From positions 56,957 to 120,956 of the forward strand of contig JAGQDJ010000266.1 in assembly GCA_022885665.1 (NCBI GenBank): a DNA stretch of 64,000 bases, given 5' to 3'. Position 1 is the stretch's first letter. Each line of letters opens with the position of its first letter. The translations under genes and the position numbers were made by a program. Shown one piece after another: positions 24,919 through 37,379 of the stretch. The notes beneath the pieces are model-generated. The model was not told the DNA's origin. It saw nothing but the letters and a program-made list of their open reading frames with translations, and ran no database searches. Origin of the DNA: Triops longicaudatus. Lineage: Eukaryota > Arthropoda > Branchiopoda > Notostraca > Triopsidae.

Positions 24919-26010
24919 TTAAGGAAGGGTTATGCAGACTAAACGTGTCCCGGGGCGGAGGGACACTCCACTGACACAGGTACTCATCGGTTTATCGCAT
25001 ACTTCACAGCCGCTATTGAACATATCAATGGCACAAGGGTACACCATGCAGGCGTCAACGCAGCTGTAAACACTGTATTGTGAGGCATTAAGCCATCCCG
25101 TACTATCTCCTCCACAGACGCATTCCATAATCGTTTTGTTTTCACCTGTCGTTTAACGAAAAGAAACATATGCACCCTCAGATAACTACGTTTCGTAGTG
25201 TTCCTAAACTTGTAAAAAAATTGCACAACGAAATTACAATTATAAAAGTTATTTCTTTACACTGGTTAACAATGGCAGACATTCTCTACTGCAAAAATCT
25301 GCCGTGATTCACAGAATACTTGAACTGGATTAGGCGCTGGAGAATGAAAACTACTCGTGCAACTGTTTTGACATATGAACTTCTAGCATGGGTCGTTATT
25401 TACAACGCGCACTATACAAATCAGAAAATATTGAAAGGCCAATAGCATTCGTTATAAGATGCTTATGAGTTATGACAAAATCGTATATTTCTAATTTAAT
25501 TACTAATTTACTTGTGCACTTTAGTTTCTTGCGTTGTACTGTGTGCAGTACGTACCTCCGTATGCGAATAGTGCATCACCAGGTCCCCTGCATCTTCTGC
25601 GAGCTTCGTCAATTTTAATACCGCATATAATTCCGTTTCGTGTGCGCGTATTATTGCGAGTAAAACAGGAAGCAGTGGATGGGTCGTAGGAATACGACTG
25701 ACAAGCGTTAAACTGGGTACGTACGCATAACGCTGCACACTCCACAGCTGAAATTCCAATCGCAGTAGGAATCCATGGCTTCAAGGGAAACATTCGCTGT
25801 ATAATTGTCTTGATCTTCGGAGTGCCAGCAGTGTTGTCTCTGCATTGAAAGTGTGACACACTGCTCGGTGAAAACGACACTAAATAAGCAAGAGCAATTG
25901 GCGTGAACTAATTTAGAGACCATAAGTTAAAATGAAATGTTATAAAAAAACTTACAAGCAATTAACAAGTTGCAAGCTAGCAGCAGCAATATTACCATGT
26001 ACCTTTCCAT
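24919..26010 (-). CDS. Secreted cysteine-rich protein with PAN/Apple-like module
   Basis: Three exons join in phase 1: 25956-26010, 25556-25879 and 24919-25145, giving about 201 aa. Exon 1 is a signal peptide starting MERYMVILLLLACNLLIA. Exon 2 carries a cysteine pattern of the PAN/Apple type (FQCRDN, then VECAALCVRTQFNACQSYSY, then SCFTRN and GIICGI). Exon 3 adds a second cysteine-rich stretch (CVCGG, CVDACMVYPC, CEVCDKP). Each junction has a standard donor and a pyrimidine-rich acceptor, and the alternative readings hit stops. PAN modules bind proteins or sugars outside the cell. The partner of this one cannot be told. No transmembrane segment follows the signal peptide. The module assignment rests on the spacing of the Cys residues and is moderate; the gene structure is better supported. 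Confidence 0.7.
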
Positions 26011-26665
26011 CTCGTCACCTCAGTAAGTGCCGGGTCACTACTGCCAAGCCTTTCCTCCAAGTTGACTAGTTCCGTGCAAGTTGGTAGGTCGTCATTCTTC
26101 ACGGTTATAAATTTTTCAGTTATTTTCTATGTCGATGTATGCTAGTCACAATCTTTTGAACACAGAACAAAATAAGCTTTTTCTAACAGCCAAATAAACG
26201 ACGAATAAGTAAATGTAAAAGCTTTCCTTTCTAAAAGCTTTCACACTGAATGTATTAAAACTTATTCTTGCCTTCCAACCGGTTACCTTTACGTTTTTTT
26301 GTTTTTTTTTGGGGGGGGGGGGCGTTTCTACTTTCCAAGCGTTCCGAAAAGGGTGCGGGTTTCGCTGCCGGTTGTACAGGAATTCTATCCATTATCAAAA
26401 TTTGTGCTATGTTTTGTAAAAGCTCTTAACGTATTCTCAAGCTTCAGCGGCTCCTACTAACACAGTAAAAGTCACAGAACATTATCGCGTATTGTACTAT
26501 CCGAATTCAAAAGCAGTTAACAAATACGTTGCTTTGATAATAGTATGAAATTCTTATATTTGCATGAAAAACTTTATTTCCTGGGAATTTCTATGTGTGA
26601 AGGCAATTTTAGGTGTTACAGAAGGCGATACAGACAAGAAATAACGTGACAAATAACAACACAAA

Positions 26666-29600
26666 CTATCTCGGGGATTTCTCTAATGATGTTCTAAATC
26701 CAGTTAAATCAAATCTGAAAAGGAGTTGAGCTAACCCAGAATCGGGTTCACTCAGTTGGCTGTGCTTTCGAAGGGAAGTTAGGAGTGTGACGAATAAGGA
26801 AAAAAGTCGATGGAATTCTTCATCAACTATTCTTAAGCTTGCAACAAAATCACTTAACTGATCAGGACTATAATTACATACAATTTGAGAGAACTGGAGG
26901 CACAGGGACAATAATTCATCCAAACACGATCGTACCTGCGGAATGAAAAAAAAACAAATATGAATTTAAGCACTCTGCATTTGCATTTTTCAATTTGCAG
27001 TCTAAGTTTCATTCGCACCACTAAATTTTTTCCGCTTTCTGTAGTCTGTATCTATCTACCTTACTAACAATCTATGTAGATATATAGATACAGATACATA
27101 TATATAGTCGGATTGGCCTATAAGGGATTTTTGGTCACAGTCTACATAACTTGGGGTCCTTCTGGTCATTTATACATGCCTTTCATTCGGCTGTGGTAAA
27201 CAGTAGTGCTGCCATGGGGTAACATACAGAAACATCAGATGACGCTACTCGAGCTAGCGTTCAGAATTTTTAAAAGGGCTCCTCAACAAATCCTTTCAAA
27301 GTTTTCGTCGCGTCATCGCGCTCAAATTCCTCCAACTGACCAATTATGTTCCAGATGAAAGAAAAACAAGCTGTGCCTAGGTTTTCAATTAAGAGTGGCA
27401 CAGAAGACTGCTCTTGTGAATCGGCTTCCAATAACACTCGACACAAACGTGAAATCATAGAAACGTGAAATAAAAAAAGAGTATAAATTTTTCCAACACA
27501 TTTTGGGACAATATTGGCTATTACATACGGTTGGCTGTAACGAAAAATCTTTCGGTTCCCCTGCGATAATGTTAGAGACAAATTTTACTCTAGTATTATA
27601 AGTATGAACATGTATGAACTAAGAGATTTATGTGAACAAAACATTTACTCACCGGACCCGGTGTGAGAAACATTTGTGCCTTGGCTGTGACCAAGAAATA
27701 CGCTTGTGCGTTACGTAATTCTTCAAAGTCGCCTTCGTTTTGCTCTAGCAATTTTTGAAGTGGATACCAAAGCGGTTGTATGACATCAGCTTGGACATAA
27801 TGACAAAAATGCAGCAAAAACTGTAACATGTTCCACCGCATTTCGTAAATCCTGACAGTAATTTCCGAGCGTTCCTCCATGCTGTCATTAAGCAAAACGT
27901 TTATTCACAATTTAGCTAGTAATTATTATTTTTTTTTTTGGGGGGGGGGTTAAATTCTATTTTTTTATTTTAAATGTACCTTTGCTCGCGCGCTTCTTGT
28001 CGAGGAAGGCTCCATAATTTGTGAAGTTGGGTTTGCACGTGTTTTAAATAGAGCAACCGAACAAAAATGTCACTGTATTGCTCTAGGATTTCCTCGCCTA
28101 GCAAAAGCGAGACCGTCCAAGAAGTTTTGTACTGAAGTCTGAGCCTCTGCCATCCACTCTGCTTGTCACTGGGACCTGAGGCCGGACGTATTTTCACCGC
28201 GATATTCTCTAATTCCTCGTCGTGATCCCCTAAGGCACGACTTGCGGACTGTACCAGCAAATGTTGAAATTCTGGCAAGGAAAATAAATACAATAAATTA
28301 ATTACAGTTAGTAATTGGACCCCAGAAAAATATAGCTTTCTTTTGGGCTTACGTGATTGTGTTCCAGCGTTTGGAATAGCATCTAGATGGTTTGAAGCTT
28401 TATCTAGCAGCTCAATAAAGATTTCCCCCCTCCCCATAAGGAAAAAATCGTGTATGGCAGTCATAGCTAATTTTGCCATACCGTCAATGACCACCAAATG
28501 CCACATTCGCTGCATCATAATGTAAATAATTTTCCAAGTCAATTACCATGTTAACTTACTTTGGCAACGCGTATACGAGCTACTTCTATTGCAGTTTCCC
28601 AATTACTTTGTGAACTCTGAATTTGCTCTACCACACTTAATTCTTCTCGTTCATCCGATTCTGTAGTTCAGTCATAAAGAGATGTGCACGCATGAAAAGA
28701 AAAAAAATAAACTTACTGACAGCTACAACGGAAGTAAAGCGTTACCGAGTTTTGATCTAAGGAAAACGTTCACCATCTCTCCAATGCTTAAGGCTTGAGC
28801 TGCAAGGGTGGGTGTAATTAAACATGTGGGGATGAGTTTGCCTTCTATCCTGAAGATGTGAGCGTCTTCTGAAACTGCGGTAATAAAAAACTCTTTGTAC
28901 GGATCACGAAGTCGCCCAAACACGAGCCAACTGACCATTTGTCTTGCAAAGACTTCTTTGCACTGGTTCATTAGCCTGCGTCAGCAAAAATTTAATCGAT
29001 CATAAGTTTTTCAATTAATTAGTTTAGCTTGGTTACTTCTCCATTGCACGCTGAACGGCAGGAATTCCACTTAGGGTATGTCTATGAACAATGTCTAAAA
29101 CGTAGCAGCCGTGAGCTTCGTGTGTTTCCAACTGAAGAAAAAGAATTAATTTTTCATTGTAAGGAAATTTTTCAAGGATCTGCATCTTACTTCTTTAATT
29201 AAATCGTACAAGCCGGAGATTAGAAATCCATAAGATCGCACGCTTCCCAAAATTTTTGACAAGCTTAGACTATTGTTTTCCAAAGCATCCTTCTCCAAAG
29301 ATGCAAGACAGTTTAGGTATCCTTGTAAAGCGTTTTGGATAGATTTGCGTATAGTTGTTAAATAAAGTCCTTCTAAATTTAAAAATTGGAAAATAAGTAC
29401 GTAATTTTGTAGAAGAGTGAAACATAGAAAAAAGCTATACTACCTGGTTTTGTTAACCGAGAATATTTCAGCAGTGCGCAGTAGCCTGAACCTACTTCTA
29501 ATATATCACTTAAAAGCGTAAGTTCTGAAGGTGAGAGCCATGTCATGAAAGGGCTAACCTGTGAAAGGTTAGAAAAGAAAGAGTAATTTTTTTTTCAAAC

Positions 29601-29724
29601 TACGAAAAAAGCTATAATTTTTTACACCCGTAAATGATATGGATCATACTTCTAGTTTGTTGTTGGACATAACGAAAAACGAACCAGGGTATCCCTGAAG
29701 AGACAACAACAATTCACGTAACAT
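26666..29724 (-). CDS. Tubgcp4: Gamma-tubulin complex component 4 (GCP4)
   Basis: A ring component that helps gamma-tubulin nucleate microtubules at centrosomes and spindle poles. Ten exons, all joining in phase: 29650-29724, 29444-29558, 29191-29372, 29037-29131, 28746-28975, 28560-28660, 28353-28509, 27980-28271, 27653-27881, 26666-26935. They encode 581 aa; vertebrate GCP4 is about 667. The N-terminus MLRELLLSLQGYPGSFF matches the GCP4 hallmark. The GRIP1 half ends with GIPAVQRAMEK. The GRIP2 half has DFFLMGRGEIF, a gamma-tubulin-binding region around YVQADVIQPLW, and the C-terminal LAQLLFRLDL. The acidic insert found in vertebrate GCP4 is much reduced here. The last intron (26936-27652) is unusually long for this gene and holds an unexplained open frame. 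Upstream of it, head to tail on the same strand, lies the PAN-protein gene. Confidence 0.95.
27270..27581 (-). other. Unexplained 103-codon open frame inside the last GCP4 intron
   Basis: The open frame lies between GCP4 exons 9 and 10 on the same strand. Its C-terminal half (residues about 46-103) is rich in Leu, Glu and Asp and reads like coding sequence. I do not recognise it. GCP4 homology is continuous across the flanking exons, so it is not a needed GCP4 exon. It could be an alternative last exon, a nested gene piece, or chance. Confidence 0.25.
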
Positions 29725-31139
29725 TTTGAACGAAAGGCAAACATAACCCGCTCAAAACAAACACTTCGCCAAAGGCAGTATTTCCGCTAGTGCGCCGGGC
29801 AATGAATAGATGTCCGTAGCTGTACTTAACCTGCCCTTCTGTGTCTCCCGTATGATCCAGGGTAAGCTCAAAATGCCGTCAAATTGACCCCGGATAAGTC
29901 ATAAAGGGTTAGTGATTTAGACATTAGGGTAAGATGAGATATGAGCGAACTGTACGTAGGAAAATCCATAAATATTCTACATAAAATCAATAAATATTTA
30001 AGCCTTAATAATTATAAGACTCTTGTTTCTGTTCTTGTAAAGTGAAACCGAACAATTTGTATAGAACGCTCAATATAGGTACACTACTCGGGAATAGGCG
30101 CAACCCTGCGTTCTTGCCTTGAAAAAAGTGAGTAGACTCCAAGCTCCAGGTTCTCGTATCGGTGAAACTGACACAATGCTCTGTGCTAAACGGGAATAGC
30201 TTGTGACCGGACGGGAAAGTTCGTCACACATTACGCGGAAATTTGTCTTATCAGAACTTGCCCTTACGGCAAGGGGTTCAAGTTTTTATTTTCCCCAATG
30301 AATAAGAATGCTTTTTCTTTATTTTTTCCTTTGTTTTCTTTCTAATTTCCTTTGCTTTTTAATTCACGTAAGCACTGATAGAACAACTCCAGATTGATTT
30401 GCTATTGAAGCTTGCGTTTGATTGATTTCAAGGAGATTTAAAACTTCCACTTCCTGGGCAATTATTACAGTTTTCCACTTCTTTTTACTAATCTTTCCTT
30501 CACCGCTTTTAGTCCTGAACTAAGTGCCACTATCTGGAGATTCACAGGTGATAAAAATGTCAAAGGTGAAAGAGGTCGTGAAAGTTCGTCACATTACAAT
30601 CTGGGAAGCTACTCATGGAATCTGTTCGCGCAAACTTTCAGGAACTAGTGTCCGTCCAGCTTATTCGAAACTTTTACGCATTACTAACCTATTACCCATT
30701 ATTTATTACCCATTGGAAGACACCCATTGGGTCCAAGATATTTTTTTCGATTAAAGCGAAAACTCGAGCTAGGCGAAGTCGCCTAAATCGAACTTCGTTT
30801 GCAATGAGTGAAATGGGATGAAAACGGGACCATAAATTTTCGTTCGAGCTACGCGAGTTTTTGTCTTATCCTACTTCGACTTAAGTGGAGTCTACTTTAT
30901 TAATTTCCATGACAAACGATAGGAGCCTGACAATGCGCAGCACAGTGATACCCCCTTTTAATGAACGCTTTATGCGAAGAACAACTCTCACAATGACCGC
31001 TGTCTCTGAATGCGATTAAGTTGAAATAACTTAATCTTCTATGAAGTAAATTCCATCTGTATTAATTTTACTTTTTAGACTATATTTTTCTGATTTTTTA
31101 AATTTCTTCTTTGATTTTTCCTTCGGCTGAACTGGATTT

Positions 31140-31262
31140 GGGAACGGATTAAGGCGATTTCCATGCAAGCTAATGGGAAATATGTCTCTTACAACGAACG
31201 CTTCTTATAGCGAACACCGTCCAGGAACGATTAAGCTCGTTGTACAGGGTACCACTTGTACT
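31140..31262. repeat. Pogo/Tigger-like terminal repeat remnant (copy 2)
   Basis: Similar to 13245-13365 and ending in GGGTACCACTTGTA, a typical inverted-repeat end of the pogo/Tigger group. The stretch 30740-30910 to its left has similar wording (TTCGAGCTACGCGAG and a related inverted form), so the two may be ends of one decayed element. Confidence 0.4.
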
Positions 31263-31356
31263 TAAAATTTGCTAGTCTAGGAAGAAAACCATATGGCATT
31301 TACCATTTTGCATGTGACAGATTAGGCCTACTTTCCCTTAATGTTCCGGTTCATTT

Positions 31357-31510
31357 ATATCAGGACCGTATCTAAAATTTCGCGTAAGGGGGAAGGTGGC
31401 TTGTATGCCATTTCTTGGCATTTGATGTTTCTCTCATTATCCCCGTTATAAAATCAAAAGTTTGGGGAGTGGGACGAGCCCCCACCCCTCTTGATTTTGC
31501 CTTGCCCATC
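31357..31510. repeat. Dispersed repeat with G-rich core (copy B)
   Basis: Starts CAGGACCGTATCTAAAATTT, has a GGGGGAAGG core, and ends in a C-rich run followed by TTTTGCCTTG. The organisation resembles the copy at 24325-24485. Confidence 0.45.
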
Positions 31511-31545
31511 ATATTATTAATAAGATGGACAAGGCTGTATCAATT

Positions 31546-31584
31546 ATCACTTAACACGTAATATGATATCACGTGTTAAGTGAT
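31546..31584. repeat. Perfect hairpin, 14-bp arms
   Basis: ATCACTTAACACGT (31546-31559) and ACGTGTTAAGTGAT (31571-31584) are exact reverse complements with an 11-bp loop. It may be the remains of paired transposon ends or of a very short fold-back insertion. Confidence 0.7.
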
Positions 31585-31694
31585 TCATGCGGTCATCAAA
31601 AAGCTTCAATATTGCATAATAAATGCTCACCAATAATGTTTTACATTACTTACAGCAAGTAATCGATTTTTTTTAAACCTAATTTTTTGATCGT

Positions 31695-31842
31695 AAGCAG
31701 GATTCTGGTTTAGACAGGGGTTACTATATAATTTTTTTTACGTTTGGCGTTTCCCTGTCTTCCCCAATCTAAAGTAAACATTTCGCGCGGGGGCGAGGGG
31801 GGGGGGTCAAATCTCCACTAACCCCGCTTAGTTACGGCTTTG
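31695..31842. repeat. Dispersed repeat with G-rich core (copy C)
   Basis: Has a T-run, a TTTCCCTGTCTTCCC segment and a GGGGGCGAGGGGGGGGGG run, and ends CCCGCTTAGTTACGGCTTTG. That end is close to the CTGGGTACGGCCTTG end of copy A. Confidence 0.5.
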
Positions 31843-32184
31843 GTGATGTGTAGAGGAAATTTAATTAAAGCTTTCTCAAATTCCCCTAAGCATGAATTCA
31901 ATTCTCCATACACTGCAAATCGTGCAAATTTAGAACTGAAATACATGATTAGAAATCAAAGAATTACAATTTCTGTTAATATTCTGCAGACGATGTGCTC
32001 TAGCCAAGTTCACTGTCCTCTGTTTCCTTTAATGATCCCTTGGCAAAACCTATAGAAACAGGATTCTACTTAGGAAATACCAGTGCGAATATCCAGGAAG
32101 GAAAACGTTTTAACAACGATGGGAGATGTCTGCGGTGGTATAAATACCTCACTCCTATGGACTCTGTGTCACATTCATATAGCC

Positions 32185-35082
32185 ATGGCTACACCATTGA
32201 CAGAAAACGAGCAGCTTCTTTTGAAGCATATACGCGACGATAGTGTCATCACTTCTGTTAGTTTGACTGTTGCGGTGGGCGCGTTAGCGTTCATTTCGAT
32301 TTTGAAGTCGTCCACGAAATGTAACGTCACTTGTCATTTTCTTTATATTTCCTGTTTTTAAAATACAAGAACTTGTAGTGTCTTAATTCCATCGTCATAA
32401 AAAGGCCGTTCGCATGTACTGCTTATATTCGTGTAGAAATACTTCGTGGGAAGTGAAAGGGCATGAAACAATTTGGAACTCAGGGAAAAAAAAATGTCAC
32501 AGTTATACTTAAGGAAATACGAAAAAAAAATTAAAAACAGTTATCGTTAGTCTCGTTTTATATCTTCTTGTTCTGCTTGTCGGTTAATTTACTTCGGAAA
32601 ATTTTCCAGAGTGATCTCTATGTCCTTAAATATTGAAACTGGACAATTCATCGAAAATTGTTTTCAATATTCTGACGGAATTATTTTGTTAGGGTATGCG
32701 TTAGGCCATTCGTTTGGCCGTTCGTTCGGACATTCGAAGCATGACCTAGACGTACAATCGCCGCAAAAGCAGAAACAAGTATACAATACACCAAATGTTC
32801 CGTCGACTCGTCATGAAGTAGAAACTCCCGTGTTTCGTACTTGGTCCGAATTGCAACCCAAAGCAGAGCTTTTACTTGAAGAGTTTGATAGATTCCGTCC
32901 CGACCTGCCCAGCTATTCCGCATCTGAAGTTGCTAAACATAATCAATACGAGACCCAGTCGAATAATAACAACTCATCTGTTTGGCTTTCGTATAAAAAG
33001 AGTGTACTGGACATCACCGAGTACATTAGCAAGCACCCAGGTAAATGTTTGTGTATCACAAACAATTCTCGTAGCCTTTTTCACAACCTAAATGTAGAGG
33101 TATTGAGATGTCTTGTCCACAGCACAACATGGTCAGACAATTTCCAAAACTTACCAATTTTGTCTGCATTTTCCTAGGAGGGGACATTATTTTAGAAGGA
33201 GCAGGAAAATCGGTCGATCACTTGTTCGAGATTTATGCTCAGCACAAAACTTACAATGTGCTACTTCTTCTGAAACAATATCGCATAGGTAAGCAGCTTT
33301 GGGGCATGCCACAAGATTTTTTAAAAAGTTACGGAGTGTAAAAAATCTTTCTTTGCTTTACTTCTCGCATTGAAGGAAATTTTGTTGATGATCGTTCATC
33401 TATGGAAAAATTTGATGACCCGTATGCAAAAGAGCCACAACGAAATCCAGCCGTGCAGTTATTGTTGCCGAAGCCGTTTAATTGTTGTCCACCGCCCAGT
33501 ATGCTAATGCAGTCCTTCATTACACCAGCGTAAGTTTTTAAAACTGCGTAAACATATATGCAATAAAATGAGTTTGCATAATAAGGAGTGAAAATTTTTA
33601 AACACACGTATTATAAAAAAAATATTCTCGGGTGTGGATAGGGACTTGGTTTATGTGCGAAGTCATTTACCCATTCCGAGCGTCAATGCTGAGGACTACG
33701 AACTACATGTAATTGGTCCGAACATTCACGCAAAATTTAAATTGGATGAATTAAAGTCCAAATTTCCCGTAACACGAGTGATGGCTGTTTTGTCTTGTTC
33801 GGGAAATCGTCGTCGCGAAATGAATCAAGTAATGAATATACCTCATGTTCCCCAACTTTTTAATCAAAACTTGTAGGGATCGCAATTTACTATTGCAACT
33901 TAAAACGAAATTTCTTATACTATTCTACCTGTTGTTTTGTTTCATAAACCTAGATTAAGAAAACTTGTGGACCCAAGTTTGATCACGGGGCAATCGGAAA
34001 TTGCTATTGGACAGGAGTTTGTTTGCGGGACGTTCTTCTGCATCTAGGTTTGAATGAGAGCTCCGGGAAACACGTTCATGTATGGACTTGCTCTTTTATT
34101 CTTTTCGGGTCGTTGAATAGTGGTTCGTTCTGTTTAGTTTGATAGCATGGATATTGGCATTGACGGTGAGCCTTACACGCTCTCGCTTCCTCTTGAAATG
34201 TGTTGCGATCCCAAACGAGAAGTTATACTTGCTTTTGAGCAAAACGATCAACCTTTGTTGCCAGATCACGGATTTCCTTTACGACTTTTTATTCCCGGAA
34301 CAATTGGAGCACGCTGCGTTAAGTGGCTAGGTACATGAAAACCCTGTCAATATTTCTTTAAGGACAAAAAAAATATCTATGCTTATCCTTAATCAATATT
34401 AAATATTAAGGTAAAATTCGCGTTGAGAAAGAAGAAAGTCGTTCTCGCGCTCACCGAGTGGACAACAAATTGTACCCGCCTTATGCAAGCTGGGATACAG
34501 CTGATTTCGAAAATACGCCAGTGGTCTATGATCATTTGGTAAACTCGGCTATTTGTTGGCCAGAAAGTGGCCAAACTGTTCGGTTGATAGATGGAAAAAT
34601 TTACTTGAAAGGTAAAATATTATTATTGTAAAATTGCGAAGTGCAGTTTAAAGTATTTGCAAGAACTCTTCAAGTACTTGTTTTCCTAACCTTTACGCAC
34701 TTTGTCTCGTTCCTTACATCTGGTTTTCGTAAGGTCCCAGATCTTTAGCCTTTATTTTAAAAATCGAAAATATTAAGGTTACGCTTGGACCGGAGGTGGA
34801 AAAAGGATTCTAAGAGTCGATCTGACGTGCGATGACGGGAAAACTTTTATGCCTGCGAAACTAATTCCGCCACAAGAAAGCAAATTCGGCAAAGTATGGG
34901 CTTGGTACTGGTGGGAAGCGTATTTACCCGTTCCCAAGAAAGACACGACACACGTGAATATCGCTTGCCGAGCTGTGGACTCGAGCTACATGACCCAACC
35001 GGAGAACATTCGTTCGATTTGGAATATCTTCGGCGAGTTCAATAATGCCTACCATCGCGTAGATGTTAATATTGAGCGTTAA
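32185..35082 (+). CDS. Suox: Sulfite oxidase (cytochrome b5 plus molybdenum cofactor domains)
   Basis: Oxidises sulfite to sulfate in the mitochondrial intermembrane space, passing electrons to cytochrome c. Nine exons in phase: 32185-32320, 32693-33040, 33178-33288, 33376-33529, 33642-33828, 33954-34079, 34138-34330, 34411-34611, 34778-35082, about 586 aa (human 545). Start 32185 (AGCCATGG) is preferred. An in-frame ATG at 32119 would add 22 residues. A hydrophobic segment (VITSVSLTVAVGALAFI) probably serves as the mitochondrial sorting anchor. The cytochrome b5 domain has both heme histidines (HPGGD about residue 160; YAQH about 185). The molybdenum ligand cysteine is in VLSCSGNRRREM (about 301). 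Then come DHGFPLR, PGTIGARCVKWLG, and the dimerisation domain with GYAWTGGGKR and WAWYWWEA. The gene looks intact and functional. Confidence 0.96.
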
Positions 35083-36607
35083 AGTAGCACGAAAGCAAGT
35101 GCGTTCTGTGTAGTACAGGGATATTATTTACGTACCTTTTCAAATTATGCTAATCTTTTACCGAAAACTATAGTAGCGTAGGATGTTTCTTTTCGTTCTC
35201 ATTGTGGCTAGGATTTTAGGTAGACATTGATGTTATTTTTGTTTTGAGATCTCAAACGAAGTCAATTTGCTGCATTCAAATTCTAAGAAAGTTGCTAGTT
35301 TTATGTTTTAGGGGGAAATATTTTTGTGCGTGAAACGCTAAAAGGGTCGATTATTCGATATGCATAATTTTTCAGAAGGAATCCGGTGACACATCTTATA
35401 ACTGTACTGTATGGTCCAGTGTCCCGGGAAGTTTCATGCAATGTTACATTTTGTCAAGTGTGTAATTTCCTTAAAAAGTGTTTGAATTTAGGTACATTTG
35501 AAGCGAGGTACGTTAGCCACTATTGTTTTCAATATTTTCTTCCGTTGTTTGTATACACCTCCCTAAACGAATCGTTCCATGTGAGAATTTCTGTGTAACT
35601 GAAGTTAACTGTCGGAATACACAGCATACAGAAAATTGCGGTATACTAAGTATTTGCTTTAACCGACACATTCCATAGCGAACATGCTGGTCAGGGACAA
35701 GATACACCAAGAAAGAGATAAATACCTTGATCAAGGACGTGTAAGGAATACATAAAGGCCACACACGTAAATGTGAAGCGTCACCCACGTGAATATCATA
35801 TTGACGCCCACCCTTACAATTGCAGCAGGCTATTATTTGCCGATCTTTCCTGACGCTTCTTATTCTGAATAAATCATTCCGAGCAAATTTTCGTGAATAA
35901 AAAGATCTTATGTATTAATTTTTAATCAGACTGCACAACTATTCTTTACTTCCGGAAACCGCAGGTTTCATTAAATCGTGATCTACCAATAGCACAAGAG
36001 GAAGTTTCGATGAGTCCCGCACATAAGAGCACAACGGCCGTGCAAAAGCCTTTAGTTTTCATCTAAGCCGTTTGACAGCGTTAAAATTATTGGCTTTGTT
36101 TGAACGTTCCGATACTTTAGAAAGCCTCGGTAATTCGCTAAATCTTATAGTTAGTTCAGCTAAAACACTACACTGACAACACCTTAGTTGCACCACTTCA
36201 ACGTTTCCGGTATTTGAAAACGTTCACAGAACTTGCGTTATCTGACATTTGATAATTGGTATATTTTCAGAATAGTTGCAGCGCGAGTTCAGATGCCGTC
36301 AAGAAAATCGTGTCCACACTGTCGGCACCTGGGCTATTTATCCTCCAGAGCCTGCGATTCTGTGGGTGTGACGCTATTTTAGGGAGTGCAATGAAGAAGT
36401 CGAGAAGAGGCGTAAAATGTGGCTGGATCAAAGCTTCGATAAAACAAAGACAGCGCTAGAGACTAATAAGATTAGTGTGAACAATATAAAATTACACAGT
36501 TTGCATCAAGTAATTTAATGCAAATAATCGCTATTAAATGAATATTGTATTTTTTGGTGGAATTAATCCGTGATATTGGATTAAGCATTGTTAAAAGAAT
36601 TGCATAT
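35083..36607. other. No gene recognised
   Basis: AT-rich sequence downstream of sulfite oxidase. Open frames are short and lack domains or splice context. Confidence 0.5.
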
Positions 36608-36941
36608 TGTCACGCCAATATTTGTCGATTGTTTTGTTTAAACGTAGTTTCCCTTTTCGTCCCACCGCACCCTTGGTTTCTGGACTAATGACAGTCATTT
36701 CTCCGAAACCAAAGGGACTACGTTGATTTCGTTTGGGTGGGAAGAAGCTATAAAAAGGGAGAGTGACAGGGAAGCTGGGAGAAGAAGCTAAAAAGAGAGC
36801 GTGGAGTTTGTATATGGGTGGGAAAATACAGATACCGTTGGCTACCTCAGTATTAGTCTTTTTGTTTCCAAGCCAGATCAGGGCCCCGTGAAAAACCACG
36901 TCAGTGTAAAATTCAACCAAGTGTTGGTTAGTGACGTGACA
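36608..36941 (+). mobile_element. Solo LTR of a Ty3/gypsy element (334 bp)
   Basis: Begins TGTCACG and ends CGTGACA, a perfect 7-bp terminal inverted repeat with TG...CA ends. It is bounded by a 4-bp duplication ATAT (36604-36607 and 36942-36945). It closely matches the 5' LTR at 52775-53107, including the TATAAAAAGGGAGAGTGACAG promoter-like part. There is no internal region, so it is a solo LTR left by recombination between the two LTRs of an old insertion. Confidence 0.93.
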
Positions 36942-37041
36942 ATATATTCTAGATGGCACGATTAGAAGGAGCCGGAAGTGCGTGCATACTACTTATCGTT
37001 GGCAAGGCCTTGCTGAACGGATAAGTTTTGCAGGAGCAATA

Positions 37042-37379
37042 ATGCCCTTTCGGGTGGCAAAGGTATGTCACGCTCTTATTTTCCCCAACAGAAGAGAAAC
37101 GCAAAGCAGAAAGAAAGTGGAACAGATAACAAGGATTCCAAATCTGAAACCGAACTATGTGCAGCTTCGACTTTATGTCTGAGGTGTGTAATTTAGCTGT
37201 GTAAAATATTTTAAAAAATTTCACTTAATGCAATACTAGGTGGTTGTGGACCTAGAACCGGAAAGTGAACATACAGAAACTGGGAGTGAAAATTTAGAAT
37301 GGACGTTGGAGAATTGGAGCAAGCGATTGAAGATCTAGAAACACCGGGAGAAAATCTGGGACCCACTGTCATAATCTAG
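37042..37379 (+). CDS. Weak candidate: tiny three-exon gene of unknown function
   Basis: An ATG in AATAATGCCC opens MPFRVAK, followed by a GTATGT donor. A pyrimidine-rich acceptor then leads into KRNAKQKESGTDNKDSKSE and on to a GTGTGT donor. A TTTAG acceptor leads into MDVGELEQAIEDLETPGE and a stop. Exons 37042-37062, 37092-37183 and 37298-37379 join in phase and give about 64 aa. The first intron would be only 29 bp, which is a strong objection, and I recognise no family. A further coding-like frame at about 37622-37823 (SHSVPETQLIRKLKAIV...) may belong to the same gene. It starts 100 bp after the solo LTR. Confidence 0.25.

Larger units (their letters stand above)
29725..32118. other. Intergenic region between divergent genes GCP4 and sulfite oxidase
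   Basis: No gene is recognised in the 2.4 kb that separates the two start codons. The left end should hold the GCP4 promoter and the right end the sulfite oxidase promoter. The middle holds repeat debris: pogo-like sequence at 31140-31262, two G-rich dispersed repeats and a perfect hairpin at 31546-31584. Confidence 0.55.

Noticed and set aside
25708..25923. Alternative minus-strand frame with many Cys across the PAN exon
   Set aside because: It fails to join the signal-peptide exon in phase. The 25556-25879 reading joins on both sides.
36591..36959. 122-codon minus-strand frame over the solo LTR
   Set aside because: It lies wholly in LTR sequence, and shorter related frames occur antisense in the other LTR copies. 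It is a repeat artefact.
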